64,000 bases of DNA, taken from NCBI GenBank assembly GCA_029834535.1, contig JAQMWT010000360.1, positions 124,001-188,000 on the forward strand. The letters are read 5' to 3'. The notes under the pieces were generated by a model. That model ran no database searches. It was not told where the DNA came from and was given only the letters and a program-made list of their open reading frames with translations. Below, piece by piece: positions 39,078 through 49,178 of the stretch. The first letter of the stretch is position 1. Each line of letters starts with the position of its first letter. Made by a program: the position numbers and the translations under genes. Source of the stretch: Chrysophaeum taylorii. Taxonomy: Eukaryota; Sar; Pelagophyceae; Pelagomonadales; Pelagomonadaceae.

Positions 39078-41540
39078 TCAGAGTGGGACGCGGTCGGTGG
39101 CCTTGCCGTTGAGGAGGATCTGTTGTTCGGCGCGTTGGTAGGCTTGGATTGTCTTGGTGAGGGCTTGTATCATGTTGCGGACGTGGTCGAGCTCGGCTTC
39201 GGCGGTGGGGGTGAGGTGGGCACCGCTCATTTTTGTCCACATCTGGTCGGCGTTCTCTTGGTGACCGTCTTCGGCCGGTCCGTGGTGCGCGTGGTCTTGC
39301 AGTACTTCCGCCGGGAGCGCGAGCCTGGCACCCGGCGGGAGTTTCTTCTTCGTCGGCTTGGGAGGGTCCAACGCGAGGGCGGTAGCCACGAGGGACTCGC
39401 GCTTAGCCGCGGACTTGGTCAGGACTTCGGAAGGGTCGAGGGCGTGCTTCTGGGGGGGAGTTTGTTCTTCTTTGAGGTGGCGCTTCGAGCCCGCGGGACG
39501 CGCGAAGACAGCCTTTTTTGAAGCGGAAGACGACGAATTAGTCTCGACGGTTTCGACCTTCTTGCCGTCGATCTCGAGCAACGGCTTGCCGCGATGCACG
39601 ATTTCGTCGTGCTTCGATCCCTTCCGGAGATCGGCGTAGAACTTGTGCTTCGCGAGGGCCTTCCGGACAACCGGGTGGAGCCAGGCGTCCTTTTCCTCGC
39701 CCCGGAGACCGTACTTGTAGTGATCGGCGAACTGTTTTTCCAGATCTTTGTAGCGCGTCCAGGGGTCGATTTCTACTTGGAACGTCGGCGTTTCGACGTC
39801 CTTATCGATCTTCCGGAGCTGCTTCATGACGGTCCCCTTGTCGTCGTACGCCCCCTTGGCCAGGTCGTCGGTCACGACGAGGCGCTTGCACCACTCGAGG
39901 TGCTTCTCCATCTGGTCCCTCATCGTCTGGTAGTGCTCTTCCCACGTGACGTCTTCCTGCTTCAATATCCGCTGCGCGACCAGAGGGTTGAAGATGTTGT
40001 CGAGCGCCCAGCAGCAGTCGAAGATCGCGTGCCAGCCTCTTTTGAGGCCGAGGCCCATGGGCCAGAAGGGTTCGAGGAGCGAATCGCCGGCGAGGGCGAC
40101 GATCGGAAACGGGGCGCGGCCCCGGTACGGACCGTCCTCGGATACTTTGTAGCCGGGCGGCGGGAGCTCGAAGGCGATGGATTTGCGCGTGTTCCAGCAC
40201 TCGGCAAAGTCGAAGGACATGACGTCGTTCGGGGCGTCGACGAATCCGTCGTTCGGGAGCTCGTCGTCGACGGGAACGCCCGCGGCTTTCAGTACGGACT
40301 TGCAGTACGCTTTGAGTTTAGCCTTCTCGGCGCTCTTGCTGTCGCCGCCGTCGAGGGCCGCCCGCGCGACCGTGTGATGGTAAACCTTTCCCGAGAGCCC
40401 GTGCTTGACGAGATTCGCGCGCTTGGGGGTGAGAATCGTGTAGTTGTGGAACCCCGCCTTGTAGTAGATGAGAGCTTCGAGATCGGCGTCGGCCTCCTCG
40501 TTCAACTTGTGGAAGAAGTCGCGAAACACCAGCTTCGTGCGGTTCATGTCGTTGGGCTCTTGCCCAAACTCGAACCCGAGCTCGCGGAGCCTCCTGCGCG
40601 ACACCTTGCGGACGTTGGCCACGATGCCCACGCAGTCCTGGAACTTTCGCTTTTCGATCTCGCCGAGATACTTCGTCATCGTCTGCCGCACCGTCGACCG
40701 CGGCCCGTCGCACCCGACCAAAGCGTCGCATTCTTGTTCCAAATCTTCCTTTTTCGCGTGCTCGTCAAACGTCAAATCCAGCTTCCACCGCGGCATCATC
40801 GTTTCTGGGTCCGCGACGACGACGGCGTTTTTGTAGCCGACGCCGAGCCGAAAATCCACGCCTAAGAGTAGCGCGTTCTTCAACAAGAGACACTGGAGCT
40901 CGTCGATCCCGATCGACGACGTCTCGGGCTCGGTAAACACGGGATACTGGCACTTCTGCAGCAAAAAGTCCTTCCCGTTGAGCTTCGCGAGGTCGTTCCG
41001 AACAAAGTTCCACATGTGAGGCCGGTTGATCCGATTCGTGAACCCGAGCACCTCGAGTCCGCCCTCCTCGGATCTTTTTTCCCGCCGTTTCTCGAGGACC
41101 GTCACGGCGTGCCCGCCCATCGCCAGCTCGATCGCCATCCGCAACCCCACGGGACCTCCGCCCACCACCACGACGCGGAGCGGCGCGATATTCGGATTCT
41201 TGTTCGCCTGGTCCATGTTCAGCGCCTCATTTTCGCGGTACGCGTCGCCCCGTCGCTCGATTTCGTCCAGATGCTGCCACATCCTCGGCCACTTCCAGTT
41301 CCCGCCGTCCCCGACGACGGCCTCGATCTTTTCGTACGGAAACACCGGATTTTCCTCATCATCCGACGGACCGTCGACAGTCTCCACCACGCACGACGCC
41401 ATTTTCGCGTCGTACAGCTCCTCCCAGATCTCCAGCACGCGCTCGCCGTTGTCCACGGGTGGCTGCGCCGCGAGAAACCGCTTCAACACCTCCACCTTGG
41501 CGCTCGCGTACGCTTCGAGCTCGAGTGGGTCCATCATCAT
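39078..41540 (-). CDS. MICAL-like FAD monooxygenase
   Basis: 820 residues from the ATG at 41540 (the frame extends to a TTG at 41651, ignored). Residues about 110-520 form a flavoprotein monooxygenase like that of MICAL: VVVVGGGPVGLRMAIELA for FAD binding, the MICAL-type NRPHMWNFVRNDLAKL, VGCDGPRSTVRQ, and AGDSLLEPFWPMGLGLKRGW, which matches the GDALLEPFWP of MICALs. The C-terminal 300 residues are charged and helical with no CH or LIM domain. MICALs oxidise actin methionines to disassemble filaments. Without a CH domain, actin as substrate is only a suggestion. Complete. Confidence 0.88.
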   Translation of the reverse strand: MMMDPLELEAYASAKVEVLKRFLAAQPPVDNGERVLEIWEELYDAKMASCVVETVDGPSDDEENPVFPYEKIEAVVGDGGNWKWPRMWQHLDEIERRGDAYRENEALNMDQANKNPNIAPLRVVVVGGGPVGLRMAIELAMGGHAVTVLEKRREKRSEEGGLEVLGFTNRINRPHMWNFVRNDLAKLNGKDFLLQKCQYPVFTEPETSSIGIDELQCLLLKNALLLGVDFRLGVGYKNAVVVADPETMMPRWKLDLTFDEHAKKEDLEQECDALVGCDGPRSTVRQTMTKYLGEIEKRKFQDCVGIVANVRKVSRRRLRELGFEFGQEPNDMNRTKLVFRDFFHKLNEEADADLEALIYYKAGFHNYTILTPKRANLVKHGLSGKVYHHTVARAALDGGDSKSAEKAKLKAYCKSVLKAAGVPVDDELPNDGFVDAPNDVMSFDFAECWNTRKSIAFELPPPGYKVSEDGPYRGRAPFPIVALAGDSLLEPFWPMGLGLKRGWHAIFDCCWALDNIFNPLVAQRILKQEDVTWEEHYQTMRDQMEKHLEWCKRLVVTDDLAKGAYDDKGTVMKQLRKIDKDVETPTFQVEIDPWTRYKDLEKQFADHYKYGLRGEEKDAWLHPVVRKALAKHKFYADLRKGSKHDEIVHRGKPLLEIDGKKVETVETNSSSSASKKAVFARPAGSKRHLKEEQTPPQKHALDPSEVLTKSAAKRESLVATALALDPPKPTKKKLPPGARLALPAEVLQDHAHHGPAEDGHQENADQMWTKMSGAHLTPTAEAELDHVRNMIQALTKTIQAYQRAEQQILLNGKATDRVPL

Positions 41541-42374
41541 CTTCTCATCTCCTACTACTGTACACCAAAACAACCTGTGGCGAAGAATACTTACTACCTG
41601 TATCTTGCAGTCAAGTCGACGACGACGTCCCTTCTTTGTGCCGCGTGCCAAGACACACGCCCAAGACCAGCAGCCTTACCTTCGCGCACGCACCGCATTG
41701 CTGCCCGGGCTCGTGGTGGTGGAAATAGCCCCCGACCGGAAAATCAAAGCGAGTTCTTCCAGGCGCGAGCGGCGTCCTATGTAATAAATGTGCGGGCCAC
41801 ATTCCCTCAGCAAACCGCGCTGCCTCATGATGCTGAGACTTCTAACCGCGCCTCTCATCAAATCGCACGCATCATCGTCTAGGCATGTATGTCCGAGAGC
41901 TAGCGCGAAGCCTTCCCGATCCCGCCGGAACGAGCCGTGTGCGCGGCACATCATTGAGGAATAATATTCGCGCGAGCCCGCGAGTTCATCGCCGCCATGG
42001 CCTCGTCGTCGTCGTCGTCGTAAAGGCGGTCTCGGGATGCCACTGCTTCCAGGAAAATAACATCCCGTTGGAGGCCATGGTTCCTCCCACGGGCCTGATT
42101 ATTCCTCCCGCCTCGCCGCAAGGGAATAAAAACAAAATTCGCCAAGCTCCGGGTCGAAAAAGACGACCTCACTACCTAACTAACTAACTAACCGTGATAC
42201 TTTTCATTCAATTCGACGAACACCCGCCCCCTCTTCCTTCCTTCGTTCGTTCGTTCGTTCGTTCGTTCGTTCGTTCGTTCGTTCGTTCGTTCGTTCGCAC
42301 CACCTCCCTTCCAGCAACACAAGAAACAAGCCAGCCTCCTTCTTAAGCCATAAAGCAGCATCCACCTTTTTACT
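41541..42374. other. Intergenic, about 830 bp
   Basis: Between the MICAL-like gene's promoter side and the eS17 3' end. Contains a (TTCG)n array at 42238-42297 and a CTAACTAACTAACTAAC stretch near 42175. No supported gene. Confidence 0.6.
42238..42297. repeat. (TTCG)n microsatellite
   Basis: About fifteen near-perfect TTCG units, close to the 3' end of the eS17 gene. Confidence 0.9.
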
Positions 42375-42737
42375 TTACTGCGAGACCTGGATTCCCGGGA
42401 GGTCCTTGAAGTCGAGGGCGTCGAGCATGTCCTTGGTGTCGGGGTCGATCTCGATGAAGTCCTGGTCGATCGCCGAGACTTCCGGGACGAAGTCCATGCG
42501 TCGCTCGCGCTCCTCCTCCTGCAGCTTGAGGGAAATCCCGCGGACCGGGCCGCGCTGAATGCGCTTCATGAGATGCGTCACGAAGCCCGCGATCTTATTT
42601 CGCATGCGCTTCGACGGAACTACCGCTACTTCGTCGGTGACACGCTTGTTCGTATGGAAGTCGAGCCCGAGGCGCGAGTAGTACTTCTCCACGATGAGCC
42701 GCGCGCTCCGCTTGACGGTCTTCGTTCGCACACCCAT
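42375..42737 (-). CDS. RPS17: 40S ribosomal protein eS17
   Basis: 120 residues from the ATG at 42737 ([13 protein letters not shown]). It carries the family core: [19 protein letters not shown], then [33 protein letters not shown] and [10 protein letters not shown]. Compared with the usual MGRVRTK start, one residue is missing near the N-terminus, and the C-terminus is about 15 residues shorter than the human protein. A component of the small subunit head. An upstream in-frame extension lacks an ATG and was left out. It shares a 122-bp divergent promoter region with the K+ channel gene. Confidence 0.97.
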   Translation of the reverse strand: MGVRTKTVKRSARLIVEKYYSRLGLDFHTNKRVTDEVAVVPSKRMRNKIAGFVTHLMKRIQRGPVRGISLKLQEEERERRMDFVPEVSAIDQDFIEIDPDTKDMLDALDFKDLPGIQVSQ

Positions 42738-42859
42738 CTTGGAGAAGTTTTTGTCTAGCGATTGATTGCTTGCCTTGCCTTGCCTTGCTTTGCTTCCTTC
42801 CTTACTGTAACCCAAACCCTACCCCAAGGCGCCACCGCCGCCACCGTCAGAAGAAAAAA
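42738..42859. promoter_or_regulatory. Divergent promoter region, eS17 / K+ channel
   Basis: 122 bp between start codons. Contains TTGCCT/CCTTGC repeats and a pyrimidine-rich tract. AAGAAAAAAA directly precedes the channel ATG. Confidence 0.5.
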
Positions 42860-44857
42860 ATGACGGAGGAGGAGACAGCGCGACTAGCTGCGACGACAAC
42901 GACGACTAGTCGCAGTGGAAGTGGCGGCGGCGGCGGCGGAGGAGGAGAGGGTCGACGGCGGATGCCCGAGATGGCGCTCCGGCTTCCGCCGCGGTGGCGG
43001 CAGCAGCGAGCGATACGATACGGTGCAACGGCGAGCGGCGTGCCGCCGGCGCCGCGGCGATCGGGCGAAACCTTTGGGTCAGCCGTCGTGGCCATATTGG
43101 GTCGGATCAAGGGGCTGTTTTTTCACGACGAAAAGGTCCGTTGGACGCCCTCGCGGATTCTTCTTCGGGACGCGTACGATCACCAGTCGATGGGGCGGTG
43201 GAACATCAAGCGCGTGGGGGGATACTGGGTCTCGATGTATCTGGACGACTGGTTCAACACGATCGTCCACCTGCCCTTCGCCCGGCTCCTTGTGGTTATG
43301 TGTTTATTTTATATCGTGATCGTCTCGATCTTCGCCGTCGCGTATCTGTCGTTCGCCGAACAGTGCGGCATGGACTTCGCCGACGCTTTGGAAGCCTACT
43401 ATTTCTCGCTCGAAACGATGGCGACGATCGGCTACGGCACGAAGGACTACTTTTTTGGCCACTGCTGGGAACCTTTGGTGCTCATCAACCTCCAGGTGAC
43501 GGCGAGCCTAGTCGTCGAGTCGCTGTACTTTGGGATAATATTCCATCGCCTGACGCGCGGCCGCAAGCGCACGAACACCGTCCTCTTCTCCGACAAGGCC
43601 GTCGTGCGAAGGGTCGCCGACGCCTACTATCTGATCTTCCAGGTCTGCGAAATGCGCCGCCACCATCTGTTGGACGCGAGGGTGCGGGTCTTCGCGGTGC
43701 GACACGAGCGCGACGCTCACGGCGGCACGGCCTACTACCAGGCGCACCGCATGGCGCTCAAGCGCCCGAACGACGCGACCGGCGGCATGCTCTTGATGGC
43801 GCTTCCCCAGCTCGTCGTCCACAAGCTCGACGCGACCTCCCCGCTCGTCCCGTCGACCACCTGGATGTCTGCCTCGGGTCCCCGCCACTGGCCGGGCGTC
43901 CCGGCGTCTGTCGGCGATGCCGTCACCTCGCCGGGGCCTCGCGCGCCCGCGCCCGCGCGAAATCGGAATCCACCCCGGCACCGCCGCCTCCACAGCAACA
44001 CCATGTTCGTCCCCTACCACCAACCAGACGACGACAACTTCTCCGAAAAATACAACTCGGGCCAGTCCCTCTACTCCTCCGATGCCGAGGAAAACAAGCG
44101 CAAGCGCAAGAAGCAGGACCTCTCGTCGCGCCACCTCGACGTCGACGTCAACAAGGCCCTCGACCGCGCGGCCGAAGTGATGTCGAGCCCCGAGCCGTCT
44201 CCGCGATCTGCCAAAAAGTTCGACGACGAGTCCTTGGCGGCCACGTCTCCCGGCGGTCGCCGCCTCGAAAATGAAGACGGCGCCACCGACGCCGATCGCG
44301 AGTCGGACCAAATCAGGCGCAACATGGAGTACTTCATGCGCGACCGCGAGATCGAGGTCATTGCCATCGTCGAGGGGAACGACGAATACACCTCCCGACT
44401 CGTCCAGGCCCGCCACTCCTACACCTCCACCGACCTCGCCTGGTGGCGCAATTTTGCCCCCTGCGTCTTCCGCCAGAATCACGGCGCCTGCGTCGTCGAC
44501 TTCTCCGAGTTCCACCGTACCGTTCGCAACCCCCCCCTCGGAGGAGGATCCTACGTCTCCAGCCCCACCCACGCCTACCACCGCTCGCCCCTCTCTTCCG
44601 GCCACCTTCCCACCCTCTGGGGTTCACCCTCAGTCTCGGCACGCGACCTCAAAGTTCCCCACAGCCCCACCGCCAACTCCGCCCCGCCGGTTCCTGCCGC
44701 CAACTCTGCCCCGCCCGTTCCCGCCGCTAACTCCGCCCCGGCAGTTTCCGCCCTCCCCCGTCAGTTTCCGCCACCCGTCGCCGATTCTAATTCGAATTCG
44801 TCCTATTCGACCACCGTCAAGCCGACGACCACCACCCTTCCTGATTCGATCTTGTGA
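42860..44857 (+). CDS. Inward-rectifier-type K+ channel (Kir) with a large insertion
   Basis: 665 residues from the ATG at 42860. A Gly/Ser-rich head is followed by an amphipathic slide helix (YLDDWFNTIVHLPFARL), TM1 (about 143-165), the pore with selectivity filter T189-I-G-Y-G193, and TM2 (LINLQVTASLVVESLYFGIIF). The cytoplasmic domain shows Kir features: FSDKAVVRR, HLLDARVRV, and, after an insert of about 140 disordered residues (345-485), EVIAIVEGNDEYT, QARHSYTSTDLAW and VDFSEFHRTV. A Ser/Pro-rich tail with three ANSAPPVPA-type repeats ends it. The Kir family passes K+ inward, usually gated by PIP2, which may link it in theme to the PIP kinase at 3-6 kb (inference). Confidence 0.9.
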   Translation: MTEEETARLAATTTTTSRSGSGGGGGGGGEGRRRMPEMALRLPPRWRQQRAIRYGATASGVPPAPRRSGETFGSAVVAILGRIKGLFFHDEKVRWTPSRILLRDAYDHQSMGRWNIKRVGGYWVSMYLDDWFNTIVHLPFARLLVVMCLFYIVIVSIFAVAYLSFAEQCGMDFADALEAYYFSLETMATIGYGTKDYFFGHCWEPLVLINLQVTASLVVESLYFGIIFHRLTRGRKRTNTVLFSDKAVVRRVADAYYLIFQVCEMRRHHLLDARVRVFAVRHERDAHGGTAYYQAHRMALKRPNDATGGMLLMALPQLVVHKLDATSPLVPSTTWMSASGPRHWPGVPASVGDAVTSPGPRAPAPARNRNPPRHRRLHSNTMFVPYHQPDDDNFSEKYNSGQSLYSSDAEENKRKRKKQDLSSRHLDVDVNKALDRAAEVMSSPEPSPRSAKKFDDESLAATSPGGRRLENEDGATDADRESDQIRRNMEYFMRDREIEVIAIVEGNDEYTSRLVQARHSYTSTDLAWWRNFAPCVFRQNHGACVVDFSEFHRTVRNPPLGGGSYVSSPTHAYHRSPLSSGHLPTLWGSPSVSARDLKVPHSPTANSAPPVPAANSAPPVPAANSAPAVSALPRQFPPPVADSNSNSSYSTTVKPTTTTLPDSIL

Positions 44858-46367
44858 TGCCGACCTCTCGCGCTTCCTTTGTCGCGTGTTCCTCCTCACT
44901 ACGCTAGCCGCCCCCTTGTTTCTTCCCTTTGTAAGCAAGAAGATTTATTATTACTCTCGATGATCTGCCTCCAGCAGCACTAAATAGTTAGTTAGTTGCT
45001 TGGTTGGTTGGTTGGTTGGTACACCAAGGCGTGTCCTTGCGTCTATCTATCCGGGCCTTCATAAAACACTATACAACGTCGCTATTCTTTTTATGTGCCG
45101 CCGCAACTCCCTCTGGTGAGGAAGCCTCACTCACTCACTCACTAATCCACTCACTCACTCACTCACTAATCCACTCACTCACTCACTCACTCACTCACTC
45201 ACTCTAAGAAGAGCCAGCGTACTATGACGCTTTTAACAGCGTCGGTGCCATATTCGAGGGGGGGTAGAGCAGACGAAGAACCAAGGCGGCGACTCGGTGA
45301 TCAGTGACAACAAACCCCCAGGCAGCAGAATATGATGTCGGGTACCTAATTGCGCCATGAGAACTCAAAAGCCTTCGTGTTGCGCGTCAGTCATGAAGGA
45401 CTTTGTACACGGACCTCTAAAAAATGATGTCGTGACGAGCAGGCTCGTACGCACGAAGGCGCGCAGCCAGCCAAGCTGCGTCAGAAATGTCGAGCAAACC
45501 CCATCAAAAAGACAAAAGGTGACAGCTGCAAACTCGCGTCGAGTCACGCGACAGCGAATTGCGCGCAAGAAGGGTCATCCGCTCCACGCCAGCCACGCGC
45601 GGCAAGGCCTTCAGCAAGATGCTGGCGAAGCTTGGTGTCTAAAGGTGAACAGGGAAGTGCATTTTGCGGCGTTCGTTCGGGTGGCCACGCATCCAATCGA
45701 GAGGTCAAACGAACCAAAACGCGCCGCGAGGAGTGAAGTGCACAAATCTAAAAGACGGAGGAAAGGACCTCCGCGAATAATGCCTCAACCAGCCAGAGTT
45801 CACGAGAGAACGGTACAACGGACCCCCAGGACGCACAACAAAGAGCGCGGACTCTCTGAGCTCGGCGCGACACTCGAGGACGCGGCCTTTGTCGACCGCT
45901 GGACATGGACGAATTTTCAACGTCAACCCCCCGCATTTTCGCGCCTCCACCGGCCAAAATGAGCGCTGTACGTCCTCCGTACGTTTCCCGTCGCCGACGC
46001 ACAGACGAGATTCAAGGCGCCATCGCAGTCTCACACCTCAGGAGCGGCGGGCCTTCCTGCTGCGAATCACGCCAGTGTGAGCCACGCTATTTTCGCAACC
46101 AACATCTCTCTGGCCGGTGCGATCCGTTCCGTAGGTCCAGCCTCCCGGCATGGTTTCTCTTCTGGTTCGCTGCGCACATCCCCCCCGCTTAACCTCGATC
46201 CAGAATTTCCCGATCGATCGACGACGCAATGACGACTGCTTCAACCGAGAGTTTTCGAACATAAGAATGTCCCCCATGGATCCGTTGGGCAGAAAAGAAT
46301 CCTAAACTTTTAAAAGTTATCATCATTACTACGACAAGTAGTAGCGTAATGAGATCTCAGCCTTAGC
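44858..46367. other. Intergenic, about 1.5 kb, with satellite-like repeats
   Basis: Contains (TTGG)n near 45000, an (ACTC)n array with interspersed AATCC at 45125-45204, and otherwise unassigned sequence. A 201-codon plus-strand frame (45357-45962) is basic and featureless. Confidence 0.55.
45125..45204. repeat. (CACT)n array with CTAATC spacers
   Basis: Blocks of CACT interrupted twice by CTAATC, giving a higher-order unit of roughly 28 bp. Confidence 0.85.
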
Positions 46368-46838
46368 ATGGGCGGCGAGTTCCGAATGCGGCCGCGGTGT
46401 TGTTGTCTCGACGACAGCTTCTACGCCCCCGAAGCGGCTTGCGTCGCGCTCGTCGCAACGGGTCTGCTCGGGTTCTGCGGCCCGGCCGCTTGCGTCATTT
46501 TCGGGTACTTCGGCTGGGCCTACGTCGAGCGAAATCACGCCATCCAAGAGAGCGGTGGCTGGGATCCGGTCGAGTTCGTCGTCCCGCCGTCCGTGTCCAA
46601 GGAGAAGCGCCAGATCTTTCTCGAGACGAGCACGCGGGTCCTCGACGTCTACGTCCCGCCCTCTTTGAGACCAGGAGACCGCGCGTCTGCGAAGCCGACC
46701 ACGCTCGTTCACTATGCCTTTGGCTTGCCGCCGGTCTCCTTCGAGGCCCATCCGCTTCCCGAGGATCATGCTAATCCCCCACCACCTTCCGCGCCTCTTG
46801 CGCTCTCGATGGACCGCCAGTACCTCTCAGTCTCGTGA
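46368..46838 (+). CDS. Small hypothetical membrane protein
   Basis: 156 residues from the ATG at 46368. A Cys-rich start (RPRCCCLDDSF) is followed by one strong hydrophobic segment (about 22-50, VALVATGLLGFCGP and CVIFGYFGWAYV). Residues 60-120 are polar, and the C-terminus is Pro-rich. The three Cys next to the membrane segment could be lipidated. No known family. Coding is supported by a clean frame with good codon bias between repeat-rich regions. Confidence 0.55.
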   Translation: MGGEFRMRPRCCCLDDSFYAPEAACVALVATGLLGFCGPAACVIFGYFGWAYVERNHAIQESGGWDPVEFVVPPSVSKEKRQIFLETSTRVLDVYVPPSLRPGDRASAKPTTLVHYAFGLPPVSFEAHPLPEDHANPPPPSAPLALSMDRQYLSVS

Positions 46839-47039
46839 CTAATATTGCGTCGCAAAAAAAATATATACGCATACCATAGTGAATCGACGACGACGACGCC
46901 TTTTGTGGGCGTCGGGGTTCATCATCGGGGATAGACTACGCCACACGGCGCGAGAGCGTGTTCGGTCGCCGCCGAAAACAAACCCGAGACGCGCACGGCG
47001 GCACGGGATCGCAGCGGCGCGACTTTATTTATATCTCTT

Positions 47040-49120
47040 GCATTGGTTCGCAGCTGCAGCTACAATCACATCACCCCTAATTCAAGCGCGCAACTCGGCT
47101 TTCGCAGCGTCCACGGCAGCATCCTCGGCCGCCGCGCGTCGCTTGCTCCTCGCTCCTCTGAGAGTTGCTCGTCGTGAGGTCTCCAAGGCCGTTCGTACAG
47201 GCAAAGGAACGCTGGATCTGATCGATGCGTGACGGGCTGAATGCCGGCTGCGAGTCGCGTGGTGGCACGAAGCGGAAGAGCGGCTCGTCTAAGGATATAG
47301 ATCGTCACGTCAGACACTCCTGCTGCGCAAGCTGCGGGAGGTACGCGCTGTTCAACATCTCAGGAAAATGCCGAAGTGTTCCGTTGTTTACGTTTTGCGA
47401 AGCTTTATCACCTCTAGCCTTGTTTTGACGCAAAAGCCATTCCGTACATAGATCAGCGCTTAATCCGTGATGATGAACTTGGTGCTGTACCGTCAGACGA
47501 CGAGATTCGCCGTGCTGTGCGGCAGCTCAATCTCTCAGCTGACTGGAGCATCGGGCGTTTGTGTGGAGATATGGCGGACGCTCGCTGGTCGTCAGTGCAC
47601 GTTTCAAGATCCTCCTCAGTAAAGTAGTGCATGATTTCTGGTCGTCCGAGAAACAAACCTGAAGCACGGGATAATATCGGCCTCGTTGGTATTTAAAGCC
47701 GAAGAACAAAAGGTGACCTTTCGCACCCAGGTTCCAATCGCGGCGCGATGATGAATGCTCGAGGTTTTGCGCGCGCGCAAAAGATTGTCTCCAACATCAT
47801 ACGCGCGCGTCTCGGTGTCATCTCAGCTGAGCTCGAAAACAAATCGCAGTGCGGCTTTCGGTCGGAACGGGCAACCTGCGGCCCTGAAGATGGCATTGAA
47901 GAAGCGTCGTGAGCACGGCCTTGGAAACATGGGTACTATTCATTGATTTCGTCAAGACTTTCCTTTCGACAGGGTCTCGCGGGAACTACTCTGGCAATTT
48001 CTATCGAAATTCGGCGTTCCAGCGAAACTCGGCGAATTTAACTCGTACGCCTCATTATAGCTCTCCGCCGCCGTATGCGAGTGCGGTTCTCCGTCTCCGG
48101 CGTGTCGACTCTATCATCGGCGTTAAGCAGGGTAATGTCCTAGGCCCGGTTCTTTTCATTCTATACATGGCGGCCTTGACCATTTCATGGCGACGTCGTG
48201 AAGGTCGGGAACCAGGATGCGTTTTTTTTAAGTCTCGAAGCATGATGATGTACGCACCGGACGACGTCGCTACAGCGCAACACGCGGCACTGCGGAAGTC
48301 GCATTCGAAATCTCAGCGTACGCAGATGATGTGGCATTCCCGTTTCCCGATTGTCGTGCTGCGAATGAGGCGACGCCCCGTCTCGTCCGGCATTTTGCCA
48401 AAACTGGGGCGTGGAAGTCCACACGGGTGACCGACAAGCAGGGAAAGAGTCGAAATCCGAGATACTGCTCGTCGCGAAGCCAGGCATTCTCTGCAATGAC
48501 CCGACAACCTACGATGGTGCCAATTTCTCCGACTTGGACGACGATCGTCATATCCCCGCGGTGGCGACATTCGAATATCTGGGCTCTGTACTCTCTCGTA
48601 ACTGCAGTGATTCTAAGGACGTTGACTCTTGTCTAAAGAAGGCGGCAGCGGCTTTCGGTGCGCTCCGTCATTACGTTTTTATTCCCTCGAAATGCGTCTC
48701 TGCCCGAGCCAAACACAAACTGGCTACGTCGGTCTTTCCTCCTTCCCGGTGCGGAATCATTCATGGTGCCTAACCGAGGTTGTCTACAATCGTCTACGAT
48801 GCTTTCACGGCACAATGCGCAAGCGCGATGTGCTGCGTTACACGTCGCCAGACCTGGCAACAACGTCATATCATAATTTCACCCCTCCTCCGGCGCCTCG
48901 GCCTGGAGACTACATCTACATCTCGCGCCGACAACTTCGCTTGGGAAGGCCACGTTGCCCATGCCCTGGCGTCGCCTCCCTCGGAAAATGCTCGCCTCCC
49001 GGTGCGCCTCCAAACGTCCCCGCGGGTCCCCACAGTTCACGTACTGCCGTGTTGTCAACAAGGCACTCCGCAAGTTCCATATACCCGTAGCGACCTGGTA
49101 TTCCATCCCTCCCTCCCTCC
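47040..49120 (+). pseudogene. Decayed non-LTR retrotransposon with reverse-transcriptase core
   Basis: RT pieces run in order on the plus strand over shifting frames: a linker helix (AARRLLLAPLRVARREV) near 47130; VPSDDEIRRAVRQLNL near 47500; LFIDFVKT (the FxDxxKAF block) near 47940; GVKQGNVLGPVLFILYMAAL near 48120-48175; YADDVAFPF (catalytic YADD) near 48315-48350; then FEYLGSVLSRNCSDS, CLKKAAAAFGALR and a GAESF block. Many stops and frameshifts. It differs in type from the relic at 6.2-8.5 kb. Its 3' end lies about 60 bp before the DDE transposon. Confidence 0.8.
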
Positions 49121-49178
49121 CTCCCTCCCTCCCACAAAACCGTGACAACTGGCGACAACAAATCAACTCGTCCTCAAT

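Noticed and set aside
39594-40865. 423-codon plus-strand frame
   Set aside because: Antisense to the MICAL-like flavoprotein, whose FAD motifs are unmistakable.
45357-45962. 201-codon plus-strand frame as a gene
   Set aside because: Very basic, no domain, lies in a repeat-rich intergenic region; no support beyond length.
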